From: Trematomus loennbergii
Taxonomy: Eukaryota > Chordata > Actinopteri > Perciformes > Nototheniidae
NCBI GenBank assembly: GCA_012861695.1
Contig: JAAOOA010000012.1
Coordinates: 2,899,770 to 2,963,769 of the forward strand
Direction: 5' to 3'
DNA length: 64,000 nucleotides
A program made the translations under genes and the position numbers. The notes under the pieces were generated by a model that did no database searches, was not told the origin of the DNA, and saw only the letters and a program-made list of their open reading frames with translations. Within the stretch, counting starts at the first letter, position 1, and each line of letters begins with the position of its first letter. Shown here in pieces: positions 12,907-24,100 of the stretch.

Positions 12907-14333
12907 TGCCCCTTTCACACCAACGCGGTTCCCGTTCTAGCTCCGTGCTACAGCTTTTCCGGTTCGGAACCGGTTTTTATTTTCAGCCCCCGTTTTGTTC
13001 ACACCGCCCAGAGCCCGACTGTGTGCTGCCGCTGCTGCATCATGACGTCACCATTTACGTCATTGATTTCTCCCCAATGGCGTTACGGCGCTCACTACAA
13101 CAACAACAATGGGGGACTGTGTCGGGTCGATGATCGTGTTGCTTTTAATCATACGAAGCCAGATTAAATTAAATAACGACTTCTCCAACCTTATACTTTT
13201 CTCTGAGTGCCGTGGTTCATTGTTTATTAATGTGTTTCAGCGGCATTTACCGACCGCTGCAGTGCTGGCTGCTCTTCCACGGGAGTTTATTCTCCCGTTA
13301 GCTCCGGGTTAGCTCACACGGCAGCGGCCGATGTAAAGTATTCACTGTCTGACTGTCACACAAGCAGCTGATACATATCCCCAATTCCCCATAAGTGAAT
13401 GTGTTTCAGTATGAATTGACGCTGTTTGGCATCACACCGCTGTTATTAAAGTTTCTCTGGTATAAAATGGGTGATGTTAGCATAGCAACCGAAGCTAAAC
13501 TGACTATCTTGACTACTTGTTGCTATCCTATTGTGGCATAAGCCGTTTTCTACAGGCACATTTTACCGGCGTATTTTTCATTATGATTCTACTTGTGATA
13601 GTCGGACATGACAACCTGTGCAGCCCATGTATTGATTCGGTTAGTGCTAGATCGTATACCTCCTGGGTTTTAGGCGGCGGAAGTGACGTAATCGTGGATG
13701 AGAAGCGAAAAGTCGACAGCACATCTGGTAGTAAACGTTTTTAAATATTTTTTCAAATATTAGTAATAGCCTGCTGTCCTCCAAAGTTAGGAATTCTCAA
13801 AATATTATATTCATGATATTTTTCTGGAAAAATTATGTATTCATGCTCGTCTCTTGTCCTGGGTGGCAGGTTACGTCACTTCCGCCTAAAACCCAGGAGG
13901 TATACGATCTAGCACTAACCGTATTGATTCCATCCGATAGCTGCTATAATACAAAACAAAACGTCTGCCTGCTCTCCACAATAGTAAGGTACGAATAAAC
14001 AGAATCACACGAAGCCTGGTTAGTGTGAGTGTGACTAACTGACTTTATAAAGTGTGTGGTTGCGTTCTAGTCACTTTGCTCAGCACTACTGCTTGTTACA
14101 ACTTTTATTTGCCGTACTCGCCTTTAACTGTTAGCTCAGGTTAATCTCGCCCCCCTCCGACGTAAGCGTGACGTATGCGGTTCTTGCTTCTAGACCGACA
14201 ATTTTTTGGTGCTTGAAACGAACCGGATTCCGGAGCTTAGAGGCGGCTCCGCTGCGGTGTGAACAGGAAAAAACGGTGCTTTTCAGGCTCTAGCTCCAAA
14301 CCGGCCCTGGAACCGCGTTGGTGTGAAAGGGGC
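12907..14333. mobile_element. inner DNA element nested in the outer one
   Basis: The ends are GCCCCTTTCACACCAACGCG at 12908 and its reverse complement ending at 14333. The match is perfect for about 25 bases, and weaker similarity (for example TGTTCACACCGC on the left and in the inverted right arm) continues further in. CTGA flanks both sides (12903-12906 and 14334-14337) and may be the target duplication. No transposase is encoded. The interior carries a strong foldback repeat at 13638-13921. Confidence 0.8.
13638..13921. repeat. inverted repeat (foldback), arms about 54 and 51 bp
   Basis: The arm at 13638-13691 is the reverse complement of 13871-13921 apart from an extra GCC in the left arm. 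The shared core includes TAGATCGTATACCTCCTGGG. The arms flank a 179-base loop, and GTATTGATTC occurs as a direct repeat beside both arms. The RNA or single-stranded DNA would form a stable hairpin. Confidence 0.9.
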
Positions 14334-15095
14334 CTGAGGTACTTCCGGGTCATTTCACTCCGTTAGGAAGGTTCCTAAGTAAAAAAACGGACTATTTGAC
14401 CGCAACCATGGAGTTGCATTTATTTCGACAGGAAATGCCATTTTAATATGTTTCGAAATACTGGATGGGATGATCATTTTTTTGCAGCGATTTTCACATT
14501 TCTGGAGCACACAATACTTCATTCAGAATGGACACATATTTTGCCTTTTTTCTTGGATTCTGTTATTAATATTTGTTTTTGATAATATGCCAATTATTTG
14601 TCCAGCCCTACTGTAGTTACAGCTGTGCTATGTGCTAAGGATGTAGCATGACTCACACGTCTGCTTACTCAAGTCATATGAGAATGTTTAGGATACATTT
14701 ACATTTTTATTGTGTGCCTTTTTGCAACATCATCATCATATAAAACAAATAAAAAATCAAGATAAGGACTTTTGGTTGCAACAAAACATGGAAGAAGAAA
14801 TCATTAAACACAATTTCCAAATGTTTTGAATGTATGAGCTCAATGACAGTATTACAAAATTAATTTACACATATTTATATTTCACATTACTCCTTGCTTT
14901 ACCCACAATGTTAAAGAATAAGCTAGAAATGTGCAGCAGTGCGTCACAGTCCAGTCCACAAACACATTCTTGTCAAATATGCCACTATTTAAAATGAACA
15001 TATCGTTGTTGTAAACATGGCACCAACACAGAGAAACAAACATCTGTACAGTTACCAGGCTGATTGGGAGATGTAAGCTCTTATGTTGAGTTACG

Positions 15096-15101
15096 TTTAT
15101 T
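15096..15101 (-). terminator. gpc3: candidate gpc3 polyadenylation signal AATAAA
   Basis: On the minus strand AATAAA occurs here, about 590 bases past the out-of-frame GPI-tail stop. It is the nearest canonical signal I noticed downstream of the gene. In AT-rich DNA the hexamer arises by chance often. Confidence 0.3.
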
Positions 15102-15737
15102 ATGGTGCTGTTACTGTATAAAATCATCAGCGTCATCAGGTGAGAGTGTGTGAGGAAATCAGTCTGAAATAATTTAGCTATTACAAGGACACATTGAGAT
15201 TTAAGTAGAAACAGAGCATCTTAAGGAACAGTGCATGTTTAAATAAGGGTTAAAGCTCAGTAAAGAGTTCACAGCCCCCCAGCATGGAAGAGAGTAGCAA
15301 AGTGCTCTTCTTCTTCCCTACTTATTCCATTAGGGCTTGTGTTTTTTCAAAGTCTGTTGTGTGTCTCTTCTCCAAAGTAGCTCCTCAATTGCAGCTCTAT
15401 GACGAATCTGAATGAGGAGCTGAGACAAAAGGGACCAAAAGTTGTCATAACTGTAGTGGGAGTGAACCCGAGGGTGAGTTTGTTATTTACACAGTGCCTT
15501 GGGTTTATGTGGTGTGCTTTAAGAGGCTTGTTGAGGACATTTGGAATGAATTGTTAAAATAAATAAATAAAAATGCAGCATTTCGTTCATGCTTCCTTTG
15601 ATGGACTTTACAATGGGAACCAGAATTTAAAAAAGTTCCCGTTCCACAGTTTGCATTGAATCCTAAGAGGTGGTGTGAGTGCACTGGTCAGTGGTGACGG
15701 AGCAGGAGCAGGAGGAGCGCCACGGGGAAGGCGGGGA

Positions 15738-15862
15738 TCAGGGAGCCCCTCCACAGCGGAGCCGCAGGTGAGGAGGCCCCCCCGACCCCGGCTGAGGCCA
15801 GGCCGGGGTCAGCAGCTGCTCCTGGAAGGTGAAGTCCTCCATAGCCAGGTTATCAGCGAGGT
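15738..15862 (-). CDS. gpc3: glypican-3, last exon in the spliced frame (stops before the GPI tail)
   Basis: The acceptor CCTCTCAG ends at 15863, and the exon opens AC CTC GCT, completing the split codon G|AC from exon 7. The result, IFADLADNLAMED, aligns with human GPC3 FLAELAYDLDVDD, which fixes the frame. This frame then runs TFQEQLLTPAWPQPG and stops at TGA 15738-15740, with no hydrophobic tail. Every glypican should end in a GPI-attachment signal. One is present in another frame: a small-residue stretch (GASSPAAP), then LIPAFPVALLLLLLRHH and a stop at 15688-15690. Either a base is missing from the G7 run at 15777-15783, or the acceptor CCTCAG at 15792 is used instead. If the latter, the exon is 15791-15688. 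Confidence 0.75.
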
Positions 15863-16754
15863 CTGAGAGGGAGGCAGACGGAGACGGAGGAGATGGATGG
15901 ATGGGAGATAGAGAGGGGAGGCGAAAGAATGATAAATATGAGGAAAAGCATGGAGACAATTAGAACAAACACTGTCACAAAAGCTGAAAAACATATGCGC
16001 TACGGCTGTCCTCCTCCTGCGTGATGTCTTACACAGCTGTATAAACAGTGTTACATTGCAGAGAACGGGAAAAGCCAACTCCGCACAGAACCAGATGTCA
16101 CATGTTATTGTTGTAGACACATGCAGAATCACACAGACATATTTTACTGAGAGTGAGTGTTGAAAGGTTGGATTTACGTGGCGAGATGCTGCAAACAAAG
16201 AATTAAAATCAAAACCACAGAGCCTGTGTGAGGGCAAACACAAGCCTTTGTCTAACATAACCCCATTGATTTAAAAAATAAAACTTGGTATTCCCAAAAT
16301 AGATGGAACTTAGAGTAATGGTTAGTACATGTAAGAGATATTTAAAGGTTGTGACGGGATTTTGAAGCCATGAATAAGTTTTGAAAGGGAAAGATAAAGC
16401 CTATTTTTACTAGCTACAGTATGTTGTAGGCACCAGGGAGGGATTTATAGTCCTGTGGAGCGAGATCCTCCGGGGACAAATAACCCGGATCATGTGACCA
16501 ATAATAGAAGCCACAGGCGCTGTCTGTGTTTTCCAAATGTGAGCTTGTGAGGGTTAAACTGCTCTGTATTTTAAAGGAAGAGTTCGAGATGTTCTGCTTT
16601 CTGGTCGAGAGTTAAATCAGAAGATGAATACTGTTCTAATGTGCAAGTTGGGAGTTGATTCGCTGAGTTTAGCATACAAAGAATGGAAGCAACTACTAAA
16701 ACTATACTCAGTATGAATCTAACCAGTGGCCAAAGTACAATGTTGAGGTACTAT

Positions 16755-17070
16755 TATTCTTTTTGGGGTTTTCCCTTCCCTGTAGTGTGTTAAATAGGTT
16801 TTTGTGCAAAGGCTAAAATCCCTGACTTTCTCCCCCAACCCCCCTCCTGCCAGAAACATATCCATTGGACTCCTTTGTTTGCTTCTGTAACATAGTGACA
16901 TCACTATGTAACACTTGCACTTCTATTGGCTGGTGCTCCAACACATTGTGCGTTATAGGCTAAGGGGCGGGACATCTCGCGGCGGTTCACCAGAGGGTGA
17001 AAAGAGGTGCTGCAGCGCAGGCAGTATGAGAACAATAAAGAGCTTTTTGAACATTAAAGCATGTAAACAT
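16755..17070 (+). mobile_element. degenerate copy of the GACATCACTATGTAACAC element family
   Basis: It shares ordered blocks with the copy at 26780-27120: CTGTAGTGTGTT, TAGGTTTTTGTGCA, TAGTGACATCACTATGTAACAC, TTCTATTGGCT and AGCATGTAAACAT. The terminal TTAAAGAGG sequences are lost or too diverged to see. Confidence 0.7.
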
Positions 17071-18065
17071 ATATTTTTGTATTTACCATTTGACGCTTCC
17101 ATATACTTCCACTCCACTAATAAATATTGTACTTTTATTTACTAAATTAGTTTGATTGTACAAGTTCCAGATTAAACCTTTTTTAATTATGATAAAATAT
17201 GGCCGTCCAGCAGTATAGTAAAATGAGCCCCACCTTTACTAGCTGCATCATTAAACTGAGTTTTATACAAAAATTAATCAAACATTTGAATCAAGTAATG
17301 TATGAGTCTGAAATGGGCTTTCTCTTAATAATGACTATTTTTGTACTTTTTTTTCATTCATGTATGTATGTTTGTATATGCAGTATGATTATGTTTGTAT
17401 TACTTACTATGAGAATACAGCACTTACATTTGAAATAGCTGACCATTGAATATTACCCTTATGTATGTTAAAATTCCCCTGTGAACAGAACAAACATGCT
17501 GTATGCACAGGCGTTTGCTTTACAGTAACTCCAAAGTCCTGCGGCCACAGGACACACTGAACTCACTCCCTCCCTCGTGCAGCTTTTAGTTATTTTTGTG
17601 GACAAAACTTTAATCATACAGTCGGTGTCGCATGACTGAGGTGAGGTTCACTGGGACTGTGAGAACATATTTAAATGAGTTCAGGGACGATGTGGAGAAA
17701 GCTACACTGGGAAATCATCCCCTGCACCCAACATGTCATCCTTTACTTTCACTTCTACCTCCACAACTACAGTAAAGAAACCCTCAAGCCGGGTACTTAA
17801 CCCATTGGCTGAAATGAGGCAGTGAGCCTGAAATGAGCAGACTGGGGGGTTGAGTGGGAAACGCCCAGGTGTCAGTGTTTTATAACTGTGTAGATACGAG
17901 GCAGAGGGCCATACAAAAGCCTTGGTTAGCAAGAACAGTTGAAAAAAGTCATGCTTTACTCCTCAGTGGCTTCTGTATTTCACTGCTCTCCTCCCTTCCT
18001 CTTCATCTGTTCTGTGACCTGCAGTGACTTCATGGTCACCTGCTGCTCTGCATCTGTCCTGCTGC

Positions 18066-18149
18066 TGTGTGTGTGTGTGTGCGTGTGCGTGTGCGTGTGC
18101 GTGTGCGTGTGCGCGTGTGTGTGTGTTGTGTGTGTAAATGTGTGTGTGA
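18066..18149. repeat. (TG)n / (GTGTGC)n microsatellite
   Basis: Pure TG passes into several copies of GTGTGC, then TG again with small interruptions. Alternating purine-pyrimidine of this kind is known to favour Z-DNA. Confidence 0.95.
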
Positions 18150-19879
18150 CATATTCAGTGTTGCTTTGTCTGGCAGAGAGCTGCGAGGGAGACTGAAATA
18201 AGAAGGCTGGGTTATGAGAGAGGGCAGGAGGATATCAGTAATAACGCAGCTCTGAGGGCAAGAACGCCAACTATGAGCTGAGCGCTGTCTCCTGTCAAGC
18301 CAGATGCAGGACACACAGACACACACACATTTCTGACATACCTCCTGGTGGCTGTGCGCACACACACTCACTTTCTCCTGCACACTGTCACATCTGAGCT
18401 CCTAAAATAACAGACAGCTCCAAATTGAATTAGCCGTCTCATCTGATCTGTGTACGGCTCTCCCTCGGTGGGAGTGATCCAGTGAGAGGAAGTGGCTGAT
18501 CCGAGGCTGTGTGATCAAAGGGAGTAGCCAGGAGTCCCACTAAGCCGAGGCTTTGGCCTGCTCTCGTTGAGTAGAAACACAGAGAGCAGGGGCCCTTCCT
18601 CCTGAGTCCCTGGAGCCCAAGGCCCCAACGCTGCCATCTTTAACGCTAGGAAGGAGGCAAATAAATAAAGCCTCCAAAAAGGCATCTCCTGTGAATTTCT
18701 TTGCCGTTACGACATCATTTGAACGGCGGCCAGCGGACAATTAACTTTTTTTCCCGTCCTGTGTCCTCTGACATGGCAGTGGGCAGACATTCTTCTGGCT
18801 CTGAAAGAACGATTTGTCACTGTCGACAGCGGCGCACTGTACTGCCGAGCCAATTAAGCTCAAGGTGCAATTTGATACAGCTTTTATATACACTGTGGAT
18901 AAGAGAGAGGGCGGGTGGGGGGACATGCGCGTCTGCATTTGTGTGTTTGTGTGCGGATGATTGAGTGGGGTGTGTGCGCCCGACCCTGTGTGTGTTTGTG
19001 AAAAAAACCGGAGTCTAAGTGGTGGAGCATTGTGTTGGTGTGCTTTACAGCGGCAATAATGTGAAGGGGAGAAAAGAAAAAGTCTAAGGCTGTGAATAAA
19101 ATCCTTCAAACCAGGGGCGGGGGGGAGAAAAAGGGTCTCTCTTACTAGTTTAAACACTTCTTGGACATGAGCAGCACCACAGAGGGGCCTTGTTCTGCAG
19201 GCTTTAAAAAACAGCCCAACAGGGACTGAACACTATGCAAACTTAGATCCCCTACACTCCTACACAGGCCTGGGACTAATAATATCCCGGTGTCATTAGT
19301 GATGAACACCTGTGCCTGTGTAGCAAAGTATAGACGGAGTGAGAGTGAAAGAGGGGAAAACAGACAGGCAGAAGTAGCCTCTTTTTCTTCTCCCCTTTTC
19401 GGCTTTTTTAAGGGAGGAGCCAGGACAGTGGACACGATTAGCCACATAGATGGATAACTCCTGGCCCGAAATAGAGCCACAATCCCGACTGTGATTAATG
19501 TGACCAATGTGGGCCCTTGTGGCTTTCAGCGGAGCCGATTCCTCCTCCTGCCTCCCGTCTATTAGGCCCTTCCATTTTGAGACTCCTCAAAGGAGGCCAC
19601 CTTGCTAGCGTACCCCTGCTAGCTTTGTTGTGGCCTTATGAGCTCCAGTTACGACCCAGGGGACAGGTCAACAGTCCACACACTGACTTGTTACACTGAA
19701 GCGCTGCTCTCAGAATCAGCAGGTAGGTCAGTTACAAGCAAGTCATTGGACCCTGGCTGGGCGATCATTTTATATTATCATTTTTAGCATTTCAATGGAA
19801 TTGCATTGTGATGAGACCATGTATCGAGATCTGGTGATACACAATTATGTCGATTAACATTAGAAGAAGATATACTTTT

Positions 19880-19975
19880 ATAATTCCCTAGGGGAAATTC
19901 ATTACTCTGTACATACATTACATGCAGTTTAACATTATACACATAGGTACACATATTGTACACAGACAGAGCTAC
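19880..19975. repeat. fragment of the CCCTAGGGGAAATT repeat family
   Basis: CCCTAGGGGAAATTC is followed by ACATATTGTACAC-like blocks, resembling the element at 30913-31210 (CCACAGAGGGGAAATTTGC, then GCACATATTGCACATA). This is a common type of interspersed repeat in teleosts. Confidence 0.4.
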
Positions 19976-21174
19976 TGCCGCTCCCGCCCATAATAACTAA
20001 CATTTCTTCAAATTGTGATCAAACGGAGTTAAAACAATATTTTCTTAATCTGATTACTATGTTTTTTGGTACATGCATGACAAAATTGTCAGTGTTACAT
20101 TTTAAATATTTATTTTTTCTCTTGATAATATCACTTGAAACTGTTTTTTTTGCAACACATTTCTTAAATAAATGAGAAAATCCTCTTTTTTGTCAAGTAT
20201 TAAATTCCCACAGGAGTGAATGTAGTTATTTCACATTAACTATTCATTTGTTTTATAACCAGAAATAATTCCATGTCAAGAATTATATAAATATTGAGAT
20301 ATAAAATGACCTCTGTTGTGATAGAGGATTTTGGCCTAGTACTAAGACTGTATGTTTTCTTTAGGGACCATTCCTCAGGAGAACAGTCAAATAAATCCAG
20401 TCTGTGGTTTTCATGGGGAGCGGATGTTTGTTTGGATCCCTCTAACAGGTCAAACAGTGGCTGGAGTGTGTGTGTGCATGTATAAATATATATATATGTG
20501 TGTGTTGGTGCAGAGGGAACAGGGGAAAAGAGGGAGGGAGGGGGGGCAGAGTCTGGAGTTTTGTTTCCAGCAGTGCTCGGTGCCTGAGGCTTGTCGTTTA
20601 CAGTTGTCACAACAAGCCAACTATGTAGTAAAATTGCAACAGTGAGTGTAAAGCCACATTTTCTAGCACACCGCGACTACAGGTGATGATTACATGATAC
20701 AGAAACACGCAGGAAAGGCTTTATTTGTGCTGTCTAGCATCTTTTAGTAAACATGTTCCTGAAACGCAGCTGAATTACTTCCATGGGGAGGTGCACATCA
20801 GTAGCCAGTTGACACATTATTCTAACCCCGCTGTCGAGTGTGTTCCTTCATGGTCCAGTACAGTTTATTCAGTACATGTGTGCTATGCACAAAGGCCTTT
20901 TTTTGGTCAGATAAGTATGTGGAATGTTAAGTCTCCAAACACAGGTGCTTCTTATGAAACGCGAGAGATGGTTTAGATTGCCGCTACATTGGCAGACGAT
21001 GTGTGCGCATAACACACCTAAGCTGGTCAAATTTGATCTAGGTTTTAAAGGTTCGTCAGCTTAAAAGATATTATGGTTTCCGAGGTAAAGCAAATATGTT
21101 ATCGCTCGTCTCATCTTCTCAAACCATTCCCTTAAATATTAAACTCAGCAAATTCAGAAATGGAGGGGCTGATT

Positions 21175-21196
21175 TGTGTGTGTGTGTGTGTGTGTG
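21175..21196. repeat. short (TG)n microsatellite
   Basis: Twenty-two bases of TG. Confidence 0.95.
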
Positions 21197-24100
21197 CAAT
21201 CTTTTGTGAGGAGCGGCACTTACAAAGAAGACAATGGTTCTGTAAAAACATGATATAAGGGCTGGATTGATTGATCGGGACTTATCTAGAAGAGGGGAAC
21301 AGATACAGAGCTGACCTGAGATCATTGGTTTGTTTGTTGCATTGTGTAACTTCTGTGACTCGGCCAGGGCTGTTTGTCCAAGGACATTGCTGATTAAGAG
21401 CCGTGAAGGAACAGAGGGAGCGGTGCAGGATGCTTCTGTCCATGGGCTGGCGGGAATGTGGCCGTCTGCCTCCACACCCACAGGCCGACCACAGGGGCGC
21501 TCGGAGAGGCTGGGAATGTGGGGCCAAGACAAACGGGACGCCCAGAGGAGGCCCTGCCCCGGGCCTTTGCTACAGCAGCGCTCTATGTGCTGCTCTGGCC
21601 TCCCAACCTCCACAACACTCACTGTTATTCCAGGCTGAGGGACCCTCCCACACAGAGGGCAAGAGAGTAAGATGCTGACATGATGCTAAGGAGGACTTAA
21701 TAGATTTCTAACAAGTCTCAAAGGAAATGTGACATAAGACGTTTTTAAAAGGAGTTAGGAGACTAGAGGAAGTCTGGCCAAACAGGAAACAGTATAAGAA
21801 CTTTGGATTGAGAGGAAGAAAAGTCAAAAGCAGGGAGACTCCAAACTCTGAATTTGTGGGTCCGCTCTGATAATAAATGAATAACCCGGCTGTCAAAAGG
21901 GGGAAACCAACTCTCTCAGACACTTTCCAAATTGTGGCTTTGTGGGACAAACGCAAGTCAACACCTATTCATTAACATGTTGAGCGAAGGGAGGTGGTGT
22001 CAGTGAGGGGATGACCAGCGTGCTGCACCCGTTGGCCTCTCCCTGGGCCATCCAAATGAGATTTACTCCAAAGTATTTATAGTCTCTACTTCCCAGTTAC
22101 AGCTAATATGATTGCAGTAGGAGAAGGAGCTCGAAGGGGAGAATAAAAGCTGGAAACAGAGACATCAATCTGACTGAACTTCTCGGCTCTGCAAGGAAAG
22201 TGTTTGAGCGGGCGAGAGGGGTAAAAACCATAACAAATCAAACGTACAAAGAGTTGATTCTGTGCTGAGGGGCTTGTTAAGGGTGGGGAGCGCCGCTGCG
22301 TACAGAGAAGGTGTAACCTCCCTCGCTCTGAGGTCGGTGCTGACGGAGGGTCAAGAGGTTGGCAGGGAGCGACGGTTAGGGGTGTTTCTGGAGAGATGGA
22401 ACAATGGTGGTTCTTATCAGTGTGAGAGAGGGGCAGATAAAGCGTGACTCGGACGCAGAGAGCCAGGAGTGGCTGTGCACGGAGCCGCGCTGATGACCGG
22501 TGAGTCAGCGTTCCAGTTTGGCCTGGGGGACGTCCTGGTCAGGGAGCCTCTGAAGAACGCGTTCTTCGGATGCTATCTTTATCTTGTAATAATGAAGGAA
22601 GCTGACATCCCACAGATATCTGTTTACATTCTCCTCCTGGAGAGCAGTCGGTCCGGTGCAGGAAATGTGGCTGGCATATTGAGACGTGTGTTTGTTGTGC
22701 AAATGTCCCTGCCGAGAAACACGCAGAATTCTCCCCTACATTCCTGTCAAGGCAAGGCGGACTAAAAGCCAAGAGTGACAATTTGGCTGTACACATGGAG
22801 AGCTCCTGTTGAGCACTTTCACTGCCTATCTGAGCCCTTTTTAGTGGTCGGCCTGTGGTTTTCCTCACAGTCTCTCAGCAGGACTCCTGCAAAGTTCGCT
22901 GTGTCGTTGGGTTACTTTCAAGAATGGGCTGGATCAACATAGAGGGAGCCGGCCAAGGGGAGAAAATGACGGATTCAGGGAGAATTTAGGAGCCGCAGGT
23001 GAAAGTAGAGGGTTAACACGTAGAATATAAACCACCCAAACCCTCAACCAGGGCTTTTAAAGACATTCCCACAAAATGGCTGCTGTGTGTCACTGTGGCG
23101 GAGAGCGGCGGAGAAACGGACCTCGAGAATGGTCCCGCTGTGTGCAGTGTGTTTGTGGACTGTGGCTGAGCTGATGGACATGACCCAGGAATGGGCCTGC
23201 AATCAATTTAGTGTGTCCAAAAAAGTGCCTGTGAATGTAAATAAAGCTCTTGAGCAAACAAACGCTTTTCCAAGAGGCACACACAAACACAGAAAAATGC
23301 ACAGGCCTACAAAATGAATAAAACGCCCCCCTCGTGTAGACGATGGGTCGGCTCTGTGCGCTTGTATCCACAGAAATTAAAACCAGGGCTCTTCATCCTG
23401 CCTTCTGGCTAATCTTAAGGGTTTTATCCCTGGATTGATTTGAGAAAGCTCCATGGCAGAAGACCAACAAGGGCCCAATAAGAGGGTAACTTCATCCCTG
23501 TGTTCCTCTCCTCCCTTTTTTCCCCTCTCCTCGCCCATCTTCCCCTCCGCTGCCACCACTCCCAGGCCCATAACTAGGGACACACAGGGCCTTGTGGCTG
23601 GCTCCGGGAAGAACGAGAGTGAGAGACTGCAGCTCTTACTAGCCAAGCCTGTTTACACAGATGGTGGCAAGCTTCATTATTTTTGTGAGGGGCGTGGAGG
23701 AGGTGGGAAGGAGGAGGATTGGCTGAATTTACAGAGGTTGTTTATAAGCTCAAGCAGGGAAGGAAGTAGAGAACACTCGGTCAGAACACGTATGTGTGTT
23801 ACAGATTATCAGGCTCTCCACAAGCACTACCCGTCAACCTTTCAACACCTCCTCTACCCCGGTTTTTACGTTTTAATCAATTTTAAGACCTCTCCAGAAA
23901 TATTATATATGCGCTCTGGAAAGAAGTCATTACTTTAAGTTCATCGTTCATCGTGTAAAGAATAAACAGATTTCTGTTGGCTAAAGAATGAACATTTTGT
24001 CAGCCAAGGATGAAAGAATCTCTTTATGGATTGAGTGATTTTGATTTGCAGGAAGGCGGCAGATCGCCTTCAGCTGAGCAAGAACATCTGCTCGTTTTAT

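Larger units (their letters stand above)
11938..14407. mobile_element. outer DNA element with 19-bp terminal inverted repeats
   Basis: The left end GGTTGCGGTCGAATAGTCC (11938-11956) and the right end GGACTATTTGACCGCAACC (14389-14407) are inverted copies with one mismatch. The span is about 2.47 kb, of which roughly 1.43 kb is a second element inserted at 12907-14333, leaving about 1.04 kb of its own. No transposase frame is seen, so this is a non-autonomous element. No clear target-site duplication was found. Confidence 0.75.

Noticed and set aside
21119..21622. Overlapping 81-167 codon frames on both strands
   Set aside because: A local rise in GC lowers stop frequency on both strands. No family similarity and no consistent splice sites.
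23453..23938. 161-codon plus-strand frame
   Set aside because: Composition is driven by CT-rich and GA-rich tracts; antisense to gpc3 with no recognisable motif.
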